Source: Meridianimarinicoccus sp. MJW13 (GTDB taxonomy: Bacteria > Pseudomonadota > Alphaproteobacteria > Rhodobacterales > Rhodobacteraceae). From it: DNA of 64,000 nt. The stretch is taken from contig NZ_JACNMU010000003.1 in NCBI RefSeq assembly GCF_014901205.1, forward strand, positions 186,001 to 250,000. The letters are read 5' to 3'. This document shows positions 15,077 through 23,081 of the stretch, one piece after another. A program made the translations under genes and the position numbers. Under the pieces are notes generated by a model that saw nothing but the letters and a program-made list of their open reading frames with translations, was not told the DNA's origin and ran no database searches. Every line of letters starts with the position of its first letter. The stretch's first letter is position 1.

Positions 15077-16564
15077 TCAGCAACGTTCCACGGGCAATTC
15101 CAACACAAAACGGGCACCGCCCTCCATGGATTTGTCGAGCTGAATCGAGCCTCCATGTGCTGCAAGGACGCGATGGCAGAATGCAAGTCCGACGCCGGTG
15201 CCCTTTCCGCTTGATTTGGTCGTGAAGAGCGGATCGAAGATTCGACCATGAATCTCCTTCGGGACGCCTGGCCCATTGTCTGAAATGGTCAAGTGAACCA
15301 GGGTCTTGGTTTCCGCGAGTTCCGCCGATATTCGCACCTGATCGCCCACTGCCGCATCGGCCATCGCCTGCTCTGCGTTGTTGAGCAGGTTCAGGATCAC
15401 CTGCACGATCTGAACCTCGTCAACCACGACATCCGGCAATCTGTCGGATAGGGATACCAGCAATTCTGGCGTGGAGCTGTCGGTATGACTTTTGTGGGCG
15501 TCGATAGCGGTCTCCACCAAATCGCCGAGATTGCAGGGAGAGAGTTCCAGCGGTTGCTCGCGGGCCATCGAAAGGAAGGTGCGAACAATCTTCACGCAAC
15601 GATCCGCGGCGGCGCTCAACTTCGAGACCCTCTTCATGGCACTTTCGTCCAACGGCTCTTCGCCCAGCATCATAGCGTTTCCGATCACCACGGAGAGCGG
15701 GTTGTTCAACTCGTGCGCAACACTTGCCAGAAGCTCGCCCAGGGCTGACATCTTTTCCGATTGGAATGCGAGATCCTTCTGGCGTTCCAACTCTGCCCGC
15801 ATCGTCAATTCATCGGTCAGATCCGTCATCTCTGCCACGACGACTTCCTCGTCCCGATAGTCGATCAGCCGCGCCGAGAGCGCTGCGGCAAAGGCGGATC
15901 CGTCGCGGCGCCGTCCCGTCACCCGCATGTCGTCGACGCGGGCATCCGGCAGAAGGGCCGTGATGAAATCGGCCCGTTCCTCAACGTGCATGAAATGGTC
16001 GCGCATGTTGCGTGAGATGCCCAGCAGTTCCGTCGCCGCCGGGGTCCGATACAGGATCTGCCCGTCGCCGATCCGCGACATCGTGAGATTTGCGGGACAA
16101 GCTTCCAGCACCTTGGAGGTCATCAACTCGGCAAGACGATCCGAATCCGCCTCGGCGCGGTGGTCATAGGTTTCCGACAGGACGAGCGCAAAGCCGCCAT
16201 TTGAAACCGCCTTGAGGCGGGCGGCGAAGGCCCTTCGGGTGTCTGTCGAGAACTCTATGGCCGGCGGATCAATGTGCCCTTCCAGCATGAGATCTTCGGC
16301 GAGACGCAGGGACTCGCAGACCTGTGCGTCAAGCAGGGCGTGGCGCTCGGCCTCCAGCAGGAAGATGTCCCAGGTTGACCCAGAAGCCACGAACTCCCGA
16401 ATGGCTTCGAACGTCTTCAGGAAGCTTGCATTGGACGCAACGATCCGCGCCTCTGAATCGAAGAACACAATCGCTTCCTCGAAAAGGTCGATGGCTTCCC
16501 CAATCGACACCGCCCCTGGTGATTCTGACACTTGGGGCAGGTCGTCTGCCAAGCCGGGTTTCAC
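15077..16564 (-). CDS. PAS-domain sensor histidine kinase
   Basis: A 495-aa soluble kinase with no membrane segment. Two PAS-like domains occupy about residues 20-130 and 145-255. HisKA has VAHELNNPLSVV, with phospho-acceptor His284. The N box is QVILNLLNNAEQAM and the G boxes are DNGPGVP and GKGTGVGLAFCHRVL. There is no receiver domain. Its start overlaps the stop of the cyclase-like gene (ATGA). It is paralogous in its second PAS and kinase core to the hybrid kinase at 25030, at the other end of the array. The signal is probably cytosolic redox or gas, given the upstream hemoglobin gene. Confidence 0.88.
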   Translation of the reverse strand: MKPGLADDLPQVSESPGAVSIGEAIDLFEEAIVFFDSEARIVASNASFLKTFEAIREFVASGSTWDIFLLEAERHALLDAQVCESLRLAEDLMLEGHIDPPAIEFSTDTRRAFAARLKAVSNGGFALVLSETYDHRAEADSDRLAELMTSKVLEACPANLTMSRIGDGQILYRTPAATELLGISRNMRDHFMHVEERADFITALLPDARVDDMRVTGRRRDGSAFAAALSARLIDYRDEEVVVAEMTDLTDELTMRAELERQKDLAFQSEKMSALGELLASVAHELNNPLSVVIGNAMMLGEEPLDESAMKRVSKLSAAADRCVKIVRTFLSMAREQPLELSPCNLGDLVETAIDAHKSHTDSSTPELLVSLSDRLPDVVVDEVQIVQVILNLLNNAEQAMADAAVGDQVRISAELAETKTLVHLTISDNGPGVPKEIHGRIFDPLFTTKSSGKGTGVGLAFCHRVLAAHGGSIQLDKSMEGGARFVLELPVERC

Positions 16565-17616
16565 AACGTCCCCTGCGCCTCAGGAGCCGCGGATTCGGCA
16601 AGCAGGAAAAGCCCCTCCTGAGGCGCAGGACGAGACTGCTTGGGAACCAGGGGCGCCAGGGTGAAACGGGAATCCAGCAGGTCGCGGATGCTGACATGGG
16701 CCGCAATCGCCATTGGCGGCGCCAGCGCGCGGGTGCGACTGGCGCGTTCGACCGCCGGGCCGAAAACATCGTAGATGTATTTTTGAACGCCGACCACAGA
16801 GCCGATGACCGGACCCGATGCCAGCCCCAACCGCGCGTTCCACTTTATCGGATGGCTCTCGTTGCGCCGCGCGAGGTAACGCAGGAAGCGCACGGCAGCA
16901 TTCGCCACGGATTCTGAGTGGTTCTGAACCGGGTCCGGCACCCCGGAAACGGCGAAGTAGCTGTCGCCATTCGTGCGCACGCGTTCACAGCCGAACTGCT
17001 CTCCGATCCGGTCGAAAGCGGTGTAGATGTCATTGAGTTCACTGACGATAACCGCAGGGTCGTTGGCCTCCAGGATGCGGTCGAAATCCTCGAAATCCAG
17101 CGTCAGCACCGAAACGGAGTCAAAGACCCGCGGCGCAACGACACCGAAGGACTTGTACTCTTCGTAAGCCGAGCGCGGCATCATGTTCAGCAGAAGCTTC
17201 TCGACCTGTTCCTTCTCGCGTTTGATCTCGTGCGTGTTGCGTTCCACCATCATCGAATAGGAGTCGATCATCGATTCCAGTTCCTTGATGCGGGTGATGT
17301 TCTGACACACCAGCACCGCAATCCGTTCGGAGGGATCGTTGGTTCGGGTGAACTCCAGCGCCACGGTCATGCGCCGGCGCTTCAGCTTGAAGCTTGTTTC
17401 CGAGGTGAAACTTCCGTCGGATTGTAGATTGGCCGCCAGGGCTTCGGGGTCCAGCGAGGGAAACAGGTCCGCCACGCGACTGCTCGCCTCCGCGCCGCCG
17501 AACCAATCAAGGAAGGTGTCGTTTCGGAACTTGAGTTCCATCGTGCCTAGATCGACGAGCGCCACGCCGACACCGATGGCGCGCAACAACTGTTCATTGA
17601 TTGCTTCGATCGACAT
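16561..17616 (-). CDS. PAS / coiled-coil / class III nucleotidyl cyclase-like protein
   Basis: About 351 aa from ATG 17616. An N-terminal PAS domain (residues 5-125) is followed by a coiled-coil signalling helix (MVERNTHEIKREKEQVEKLL), then a cyclase homology domain. SVLTLDFEDFDRI carries metal-binding Asp candidates, and NGDSYFAVSGVPDP is the second metal loop. The motif usually reading GDxVNxASR here reads GPAVERASR, so the usual purine-binding Asp and transition-state Asn appear replaced by Pro and Glu. Catalysis is therefore doubtful and it may be a sensor or scaffold. It lies between a truncated hemoglobin and a kinase, overlapping the latter. Confidence 0.8.
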   Translation of the reverse strand: MSIEAINEQLLRAIGVGVALVDLGTMELKFRNDTFLDWFGGAEASSRVADLFPSLDPEALAANLQSDGSFTSETSFKLKRRRMTVALEFTRTNDPSERIAVLVCQNITRIKELESMIDSYSMMVERNTHEIKREKEQVEKLLLNMMPRSAYEEYKSFGVVAPRVFDSVSVLTLDFEDFDRILEANDPAVIVSELNDIYTAFDRIGEQFGCERVRTNGDSYFAVSGVPDPVQNHSESVANAAVRFLRYLARRNESHPIKWNARLGLASGPVIGSVVGVQKYIYDVFGPAVERASRTRALAPPMAIAAHVSIRDLLDSRFTLAPLVPKQSRPAPQEGLFLLAESAAPEAQGTL

Positions 17617-17617
17617 G

Positions 17618-17992
17618 TCAGGCCTTGACCAGAAGGTTCCGCCGCGACTCGAAAGCACCAAGCACGGTCTGGATGTCTTCTGCTTCCACGTCGAATTCGG
17701 CAAGCGTGTTGTCCACAAGCGTCTTCAGTTGATCGAAATGGCTATCTGCGATTGTCATGTTGCGGTGGGCCCGTTCGATATGCGTATCGGTAAAAGAAGC
17801 CGGTCCGCCCATCAGGGACGCAACGAATTTGGTCTGGTGATCAATCAGCTTCGGCATGTCCACATCGTCGAAAAACGGACCCAGATCGTCATCTTCCAGA
17901 AGCTTGTCGTAGAGCGACATGACAATCCGGCTGACTGTAGAAAAGCCGCCATACTTGTCATAAAGGGTCTTTTCCAAAGTCCTTCCCTCCAT
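17618..17992 (-). CDS. group I truncated hemoglobin
   Basis: A 124-aa 2/2 hemoglobin. LYDKYGGFSTVSRIV is the N-terminal signature, followed by FFDDVDMPKLIDHQTKFVASLMGGP (E helix) and HIERAHRNMTIADSHFDQL with proximal His76. The family binds O2/NO and acts in NO dioxygenation or gas sensing. The next gene starts next to its stop. Directly preceding a PAS-cyclase protein and a PAS kinase, it may feed heme-gas signals to them or protect them from NO. Length is typical. Confidence 0.9.
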   Translation of the reverse strand: MEGRTLEKTLYDKYGGFSTVSRIVMSLYDKLLEDDDLGPFFDDVDMPKLIDHQTKFVASLMGGPASFTDTHIERAHRNMTIADSHFDQLKTLVDNTLAEFDVEAEDIQTVLGAFESRRNLLVKA

Positions 17993-18015
17993 TTCACCAA
18001 GAATGATTGGCCGGT

Positions 18016-18867
18016 TCAGGCAGCGTGCCGCAGGTTAATCCGGGTATCCTGCCACTGTGCGTTGGCGCGCACAAGAAAATCGTAAACAAGAGGATCGACT
18101 CTATGGGGATCGCTCAGATGCGGGAGGTGTCCAGCATCAGCGATAATCTCGTCGCGCAGGAAAGGCACCGCGACACGCAACTGTTGCGCCACTTGTTTGT
18201 TCATCCAGCACGTTTTGCCACCCGTGACCTGCAATGTCGGACAGACGACCCCTGCCAGGCTCACCGGACCCATCTGGTCGCCCGAAATCGCCATGAGATC
18301 GGCGAGGGTCTCTCCTGCCCGCAGGGCCAGTTCCGTGCGATGCGCGCGCGAAGTGCGGTCCCATGTTCCCGGACCGTGCACCAGATCGATGAAGTTCTGC
18401 ATGGCGCGCCACCCATCGCCTTCAATCAGGCTGGCGCGCATAATGGCGACCGTTGCACGCACCTCCTGCCGCGTTTGCCAGCCTGCCTGACAGTCGGGCA
18501 AAACAGCGTTGTAGGCTGTAGGCTCGATCAGCGACAGGCTGCCCGCAACGCCGGGATAGGCGCTTGCGATCTTCAATGCCAGCACCGCACCGAAGTCATG
18601 CCCGACGATATGGACCGGGGTGCCGATCCGCGCCAGTTCCGCCACGGCCACCTCGGTCAGTTCGTCCAGTGACGGAACGGTCCCGGCCTGGAGATCGGCA
18701 AGTTGGCGGATCCGGGAGACATCGAGCGTACACACGTCGAACCGGGCTCCGATATAGCCGCGAAGGCCCTTCCAGGTATCGGCGGTCATCGCGCTTCCGT
18801 GCAGAAGGACGACCGGAAGACCAGTGGCAGCGGTCATGGTGTTGGTGTGGATAAATTCTTGGGGCAT
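18016..18867 (-). CDS. alpha/beta hydrolase
   Basis: About 283 aa from ATG 18867 (MPQEFIHTNT). The frame is open to a GTG at 18960 that overlaps the preceding stop (GTGA) and could be a coupled start. VVLLHGSAMTADTWKGL forms the oxyanion-hole region. The nucleophile elbow reads GHDFGA, with Asp where serine or cysteine would be expected, as in haloalkane/epoxide-type hydrolases that use an Asp nucleophile. IADAGHLPHLSDP carries the catalytic His. The substrate is unknown. It follows two flavoproteins on the same strand and may act on their product. Confidence 0.8.
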   Translation of the reverse strand: MPQEFIHTNTMTAATGLPVVLLHGSAMTADTWKGLRGYIGARFDVCTLDVSRIRQLADLQAGTVPSLDELTEVAVAELARIGTPVHIVGHDFGAVLALKIASAYPGVAGSLSLIEPTAYNAVLPDCQAGWQTRQEVRATVAIMRASLIEGDGWRAMQNFIDLVHGPGTWDRTSRAHRTELALRAGETLADLMAISGDQMGPVSLAGVVCPTLQVTGGKTCWMNKQVAQQLRVAVPFLRDEIIADAGHLPHLSDPHRVDPLVYDFLVRANAQWQDTRINLRHAA

Positions 18868-18956
18868 GGGACTGTCTCTGTTGTTGCTTTCCCTTGGTCT
18901 ACCGGGTGACTGTTTCGGCTTGCTGTCGGCGGGTGTTTCGATTGTTTCAGTGTCCG

Positions 18957-20129
18957 TCACGCAGCTGTTGCAACCGGCTCGAAGTTCTCCCGCATCCAGG
19001 TCAGTTCGGCTTTCATCGCGTCTTTCAGCTGCATGTGCAGGCGCTGCATCCCGCGCAGGGACCAGTCGTAGGACGCCATCCGGTCCGTGGTTCGGAACAG
19101 GTCGCGTGAAAGCGCGTCGCGGGTATCCTGATAGGAGGCAAGCGCATCGGGTTTGGCCCCTAGAACCGCACGGGACAGGAGTTCAGCATCCCTCAATGCG
19201 TCGCTGATGCCATGCGCCGAAACCGGATCCTTGAAATAGCCGGCATCGCCTACCAGTGCCCACCCCGGTCCTTGGCTCTGCCGCAAATGCCCGTTGGCAC
19301 CGGAAAACAGGATGGGGCGTTCCCGCAGGTCCGCCTCCACCAACTCGCGGGCCACTTCGGCATTCGCCTTGGCTGCCAGGGTCAGAAGCAGAGCCTTCGG
19401 ATCGGCACCGCTGCGCGCGGCGCGAAACACACCGTCCGGGACAGCGGCAAAGACGCAGTGCAGCCCGGAATTCGTTGGGATGGCGCCCGCGGTTGCCCGT
19501 GTATCGTAGAACCACTGATAGCCACGGTCCCGGATGCCCTCGAAATAGGCGTAGACGCAGCCGGAACGGTTGGGCGTTTCGATCAGTGTCTGCGCTTTGA
19601 CATGACGCGCAAGGGTGGACCGGCGGCCGTCGGCACCAATGACAAGATCTGCCGAAACCTCGTAGTCTGATCCTTGCGCGGGGGACAGGCGCGCGCCGCG
19701 AACACGCCCTGTCGCATCATGAACCAGGCCGACCAGCGATGTCCGGTGCCGAACCTCTGCCCCGGCGGCGCGTGCGGCCGTCACGAGTTCGCCGTCAAGA
19801 AGGCTGCGGCGCGGCGCAATGAGCCCATCGATCCCGCCGCTGGGCCGGATCTCCACGGGATAGCTTTCGGCGCCGTAGTGGAAGGTGGTCCAGCGCACCC
19901 GTGGGGTTCCGGCAGCGATCAGGTTTTCCAGAAGCCCCCAGCGGTCAAGTTGTTCGACAGCGCAGCGCATCAGCGCATGGGTGGACATCGTGTCGGACCC
20001 TGCAGGTTCGCGGTCAACGACAAGCACTTTCGCACCGGCGCGGGCCAGCAGCATTGCGGTGGCGGCCCCGGCACAGCGGGCCCCGACGATCAGGGCGTCA
20101 TAGTGGGCGGCATTGGAGAGATGGGTCAT
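18957..20129 (-). CDS. FAD-dependent oxidoreductase / monooxygenase
   Basis: A 390-aa flavoprotein of the p-hydroxybenzoate hydroxylase / geranylgeranyl reductase-like superfamily. The Rossmann FAD motif is DALIVGARCAGAATAMLLAR with GAKVLVVDRE; LVIGADGRRSTLARH is the DG motif, and ALVGDAGYFKDPVSAHGISD is the GD motif that binds the FAD ribityl. No membrane segment. Such enzymes use NAD(P)H and O2 to hydroxylate or reduce small hydrophobic molecules. Its stop overlaps the start of the hydrolase frame, and a second flavoprotein lies 15 bases upstream. Confidence 0.85.
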   Translation of the reverse strand: MTHLSNAAHYDALIVGARCAGAATAMLLARAGAKVLVVDREPAGSDTMSTHALMRCAVEQLDRWGLLENLIAAGTPRVRWTTFHYGAESYPVEIRPSGGIDGLIAPRRSLLDGELVTAARAAGAEVRHRTSLVGLVHDATGRVRGARLSPAQGSDYEVSADLVIGADGRRSTLARHVKAQTLIETPNRSGCVYAYFEGIRDRGYQWFYDTRATAGAIPTNSGLHCVFAAVPDGVFRAARSGADPKALLLTLAAKANAEVARELVEADLRERPILFSGANGHLRQSQGPGWALVGDAGYFKDPVSAHGISDALRDAELLSRAVLGAKPDALASYQDTRDALSRDLFRTTDRMASYDWSLRGMQRLHMQLKDAMKAELTWMRENFEPVATAA

Positions 20130-20144
20130 TGGCGGCTCCCTGTG

Positions 20145-21395
20145 TCAGGCGGCGGCGTGGGCCGAGTTGTCGAGATGGCGCAGGATATGGGTGGCGATGT
20201 CGGCTGCGTCCTGCCCGGCACCGTCGATGAAGGTGGAATTGCGTCTGCGCATGAAGGGCAGGCCAAGCGTATAAAGACCGGCGCAGGGTGTGATGCCGCC
20301 GCATTGGATGATCTCTCCCGTCCGGTCGAGAACGGGAATGTCGAGCCAAGGGTAGCTGCGCCGGAAACCGGTTGCCCAGAGGATCGTCCGGATATCCATG
20401 GCGGCGAGATCCAGTTCCCGTAGGGCGGCATCTTGCGGGATGAAGGGGGCATCTTCCTGCGGGGCTGGTTCGGCCTGGTCGGAGTTGACCCGGATGAAGG
20501 TGTCAACGCGTTCCAGCGTGCGCTTGCGCCGCAATTCGCCTTCAGCAACATCGGCGGCCAGGGTGCCGCCCAGACCAACCCGGTTCCCATCGGCACCGAC
20601 AACCCGCCCGACGCAGCGGACTCCCAGTCGCGAGAGGGACCGCAGGTTGATATCGCGCGGCGGGTCCGAACCGATCAGTTGCAGCGAGGGTTGCGACAGC
20701 GCCTTGTGCGCCGGAACTGCCGGGTCGCGCGCTTCCGAGAGCATCCCGCAGCGGTCGAACCAGTCAAGGATATCCCGACCGCGATAGCGGCGCGGCAGCC
20801 GGACATGGGCGCCGGCTGCCAGCGTGACGGGACGGCCTGCCAGGTGAATTTCCTCTGCGAGTTGCACACCCGTGGCGGAACCGCCGACCACCAGCACACC
20901 GCCAGGCTCCAGTTGGCGCGGGTGAATGTAGTCACGCGTTGTGACCTGCGCGATCGCGGGAGAGATTGACGCGGCAAAGCCGGGTACCGCCGGACGGTCG
21001 CAGGCGCCGGTTGCAATGATGACCGAACGGGCGACGTACGTGCCGTTGCTGGTGCGGATGCGGTAGCCGGCGGGCGTCTGCCGCAGGCTCTCGACCTCGG
21101 TGAACTCCGCGACGGGGGCATCGAAGGACCGCGCATATCGGCCAAGCATCCCGACCACCTGGTCCTTGTGCATGAAGCCCTGCGGATCGTCGCCGTCATA
21201 TCGCCAGCCCGGCAGGCGCGTCATCCAGTTGGGCGTCAGCAAGTGCAGCGAGGCCCAGCGTTCCGCACGCCAACGCTGCCCGACCGCACCCCGATCAAGG
21301 ATCACATGGTCGATATCCAGGTCGGTCAGGTGCCGGCTCAGAGCGAGCCCGGCCTGTCCGGCACCGATGATGAGAACGTCTGTCTTGCGGGCCAT
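20145..21395 (-). CDS. FAD/NAD(P)-binding monooxygenase (CzcO-like flavoprotein)
   Basis: A 416-aa flavoprotein. The first Rossmann motif is VLIIGAGQAGLALSRHL, then RWASLHLLTPNW, VIIATGACDRPAVPGF, and a second nucleotide-binding motif, VLVVGGSATGVQLAEEI. The closing IRTILWATGFRRSYPWLDIPV is an ATG-type motif. This is the layout of group B single-component monooxygenases (CzcO/YhiN-like). The substrate is unknown; sulfur- or nitrogen-oxygenation fits the neighbours (cysteine synthase-glutaredoxin, OsmC). It probably acts with the downstream FAD enzyme and hydrolase. Confidence 0.85.
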   Translation of the reverse strand: MARKTDVLIIGAGQAGLALSRHLTDLDIDHVILDRGAVGQRWRAERWASLHLLTPNWMTRLPGWRYDGDDPQGFMHKDQVVGMLGRYARSFDAPVAEFTEVESLRQTPAGYRIRTSNGTYVARSVIIATGACDRPAVPGFAASISPAIAQVTTRDYIHPRQLEPGGVLVVGGSATGVQLAEEIHLAGRPVTLAAGAHVRLPRRYRGRDILDWFDRCGMLSEARDPAVPAHKALSQPSLQLIGSDPPRDINLRSLSRLGVRCVGRVVGADGNRVGLGGTLAADVAEGELRRKRTLERVDTFIRVNSDQAEPAPQEDAPFIPQDAALRELDLAAMDIRTILWATGFRRSYPWLDIPVLDRTGEIIQCGGITPCAGLYTLGLPFMRRRNSTFIDGAGQDAADIATHILRHLDNSAHAAA

Positions 21396-21424
21396 TGGAG
21401 CGGTCTTTCAGGTAAAAGGATGGG

Positions 21425-21565
21425 TCAGCGATCCGTCGCCGAGCCGATTGCGGACATCAGGTCGTGGCGGGAAACCAGGGCGATTGCGCTGCGACCGGCA
21501 TGCGGGCAGCGGCCAAGGAGGGTCGTGCTGCCGCGATGGCGGATGTGCGGGCTCAAACGGATCAT
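21425..21565 (-). CDS. 46-aa small ORF with strong ribosome binding site
   Basis: The ORF starts MIRLSPHIRHRGSTTLLGRC and ends SAIGSATDR. GAGAGGA lies eight bases before its ATG. It sits between the 29-aa ORF and the monooxygenase, on the same strand. The peptide is basic, histidine- and arginine-rich, with one Cys. No family is recognised. Its placement in a tight array and good initiation signal favour real translation, but it could be a leader or a relic. Confidence 0.4.
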   Translation of the reverse strand: MIRLSPHIRHRGSTTLLGRCPHAGRSAIALVSRHDLMSAIGSATDR

Positions 21566-21582
21566 GAAGGCGTCCTCTCGGC

Positions 21583-21672
21583 TCAGGCAATCCAACCGGC
21601 CTTGCGGTTTGGCAGGATCGGGGGAAAGCCCATCGCCTTGGCGATGGCGTTGCGGAAAGCGGGGCGTTTCAT
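21583..21672 (-). CDS. 29-aa small ORF
   Basis: A peptide starting MKRPAFRNAIAKAMGFPPIL and ending NRKAGWIA, with AAAGGA eight bases upstream of the ATG. It is basic and amphipathic at the N-terminus with a Pro-rich centre. It lies 70 bases downstream of osmC on the same strand. It could be a leader peptide, a small regulatory protein or a modified-peptide precursor. None of these is established. Confidence 0.4.
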   Translation of the reverse strand: MKRPAFRNAIAKAMGFPPILPNRKAGWIA

Positions 21673-21742
21673 GGCGTTTTTCCTTTTGCGGTGCGGTTTG
21701 GGGGGTCTCCGGCGGGGGAGGAGGGCCGCCGGAGAGTGCGGA

Positions 21743-22324
21743 TCATGCGGCGACGGCGGTCACGTCGAGCTTCGTGCCATTGGTCAGCATGTCGAAAACG
21801 GCCGAGCGGGCGATGGACTGCTGCACCACCCGTTCAAGCGCCTCGGCAGGGGCATCGCCCTTGATCTTCACGGTCGCGCGGATGGTGTTGAAACCGTTGC
21901 GCACGTTGTCGTCGAGACCGAGAATGCCCTGCATGTCGATGTCGCCCTCGACCGTCGTTTCCACGGACTCGAGGTCGATCTGGCGGACCGAAGCGATGTT
22001 GCCGACACCTGCGGTCAGGCAGGCCGCCAGCGCCGAAAGCAGGTATTCGATCGGGGTCGGTGCCTTGTCGGCCCCGCAGACAACGGCCGGGTGATCGCCT
22101 TCGATGACGAAATCCTGCGCGCGACCCTGCTCTTCACCGGCGCCGAAGAAACCGTTGACCGTGGCGCGGGAATGCGTGCCGCTGACCCATTCGCCCTTGG
22201 CGCGAAACTGGAACTGAGCGGCAGGCGGTGCATCCTTCACAACGCCAATGGTGGCCAGAAGGGTGGGAACGTCGACGCCGTTCTTGGCGACTTTTGCGGG
22301 CTTTTCCATTGCTTGGGTGTTCAT
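21743..22324 (-). CDS. OsmC family protein
   Basis: A 193-aa OsmC/Ohr-fold protein. FQFRAKGEWVSGTHSRATV lies in the N-terminal beta region, CGADKAPTPIEYLLSALAAC carries the two family cysteines (in VVCGAD and AACLTAG) that make a peroxidatic pair, and TVEGDIDMQGILGLDDNVRNG follows. OsmC proteins reduce organic hydroperoxides with thiol partners, and some members act in sulfur metabolism. The long N-terminal extension (about 35 residues) is unusual. A TGAAAC-type promoter motif lies about 120-160 bases upstream. Confidence 0.88.
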   Translation of the reverse strand: MNTQAMEKPAKVAKNGVDVPTLLATIGVVKDAPPAAQFQFRAKGEWVSGTHSRATVNGFFGAGEEQGRAQDFVIEGDHPAVVCGADKAPTPIEYLLSALAACLTAGVGNIASVRQIDLESVETTVEGDIDMQGILGLDDNVRNGFNTIRATVKIKGDAPAEALERVVQQSIARSAVFDMLTNGTKLDVTAVAA

Positions 22325-22442
22325 CTTGTATCGTCCTGTTGTTGGGGTCCGCGGGGGACCGGAGGGGGCGGTTCCAATTGGACCGTGAGTGCAGTTCTAC
22401 GGGGGTTGCGTTTCAGGAAGCGGTCAGGAGGGGCGCCTGCGC

Positions 22443-22486
22443 GTTTCAAATGTAACCAAGCCGGGCGGTGTGTAACTGACTGAAAC
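22443..22486. promoter_or_regulatory. TGAAAC/TGTAAC repeats upstream of osmC
   Basis: On the plus strand TGTAAC (22471) and TGAAAC (22481) form a direct repeat with a 10-bp period. On the other strand TACATTTGAAAC (complement of 22443-22454) repeats a 12-mer found at 24964-24975. Ten-bp-spaced direct repeats are typical OmpR-family sites, so the OmpR-type regulator at 27246 is the likely binder. Confidence 0.55.
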
Positions 22487-22648
22487 AAAGTCAGGAATGC
22501 GCAAACCAGAACGCCCCGCCGGAGACCGGCAGGGCGTTCGGAAACGGATATGCACCGGCGTCAGCGCACGGATGAAGCGATCCGGATCTCTCTCCAATGG
22601 CGTGTTATTCTGGCGGCGAGCTGCCGGGCACGCTCGTCTCCCGTTTTG

Positions 22649-22965
22649 TCAGGGGGTCAGCGAGATTCGCAGCGCTGTCTCGCCTTTCCAGTCCGCCGTG
22701 CGGAAGACGTTTCGCGGGTCGAGGTTGAGCCACTGCTCCATCTCGGAGGACAGGTTCAGCCTGTTCCGATCCTCGTGGTAGGAAATCGTGACCTGGTTGA
22801 GGCCGACCTCATTGTGATGCGTTACACCGGGCAGTTTCGCCAGGTCCAGTGCAAGCGGCGGCAAGACAAATGAAGCCCGCCATTGTCGCCCCGGTGGCGA
22901 AGCCGACTGAGGCGTCCTGTGGCAGGTCCAGCAGATCGTCGGCGGTGATCCTGGCAAGCAGGCAA
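22649..22965 (-). pseudogene. PLP-dependent decarboxylase remnant (internal deletion)
   Basis: Two fragments of a group II PLP decarboxylase remain. RITADDLLDLPQDASVGFAT with GATMAGFICLAAAC is the cofactor-binding region. In another frame, NEVGLNQVTISYHED followed by TADWKGETALRISLTP is the C-terminus, ending at 22649. The roughly 250 residues between them, including the PLP lysine, are missing. It now forms the spacer between osmC and the cysteine synthase gene. Confidence 0.65.
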
Positions 22966-22969
22966 CGCT

Positions 22970-22997
22970 GTTGCCCCCGGACGGATCCGGGGGCAAC
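22970..22997. terminator. 12-bp hairpin downstream of the cysteine synthase fusion
   Basis: GTTGCCCCCGGA (22970-22981) pairs perfectly with TCCGGGGGCAAC (22986-22997) around a four-base loop. It lies 85 bases beyond the fusion gene's stop on its strand. There is no T tract, so it may stabilise mRNA or attenuate rather than stop transcription fully. Confidence 0.5.
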
Positions 22998-23081
22998 GGC
23001 CGCGTGACACCCGAGGCCGTATTCGGTCGCACGTTGCTTAGCCTGCGATGCGACAGTCAGGCAGCGGTTCGTTTCATGATC

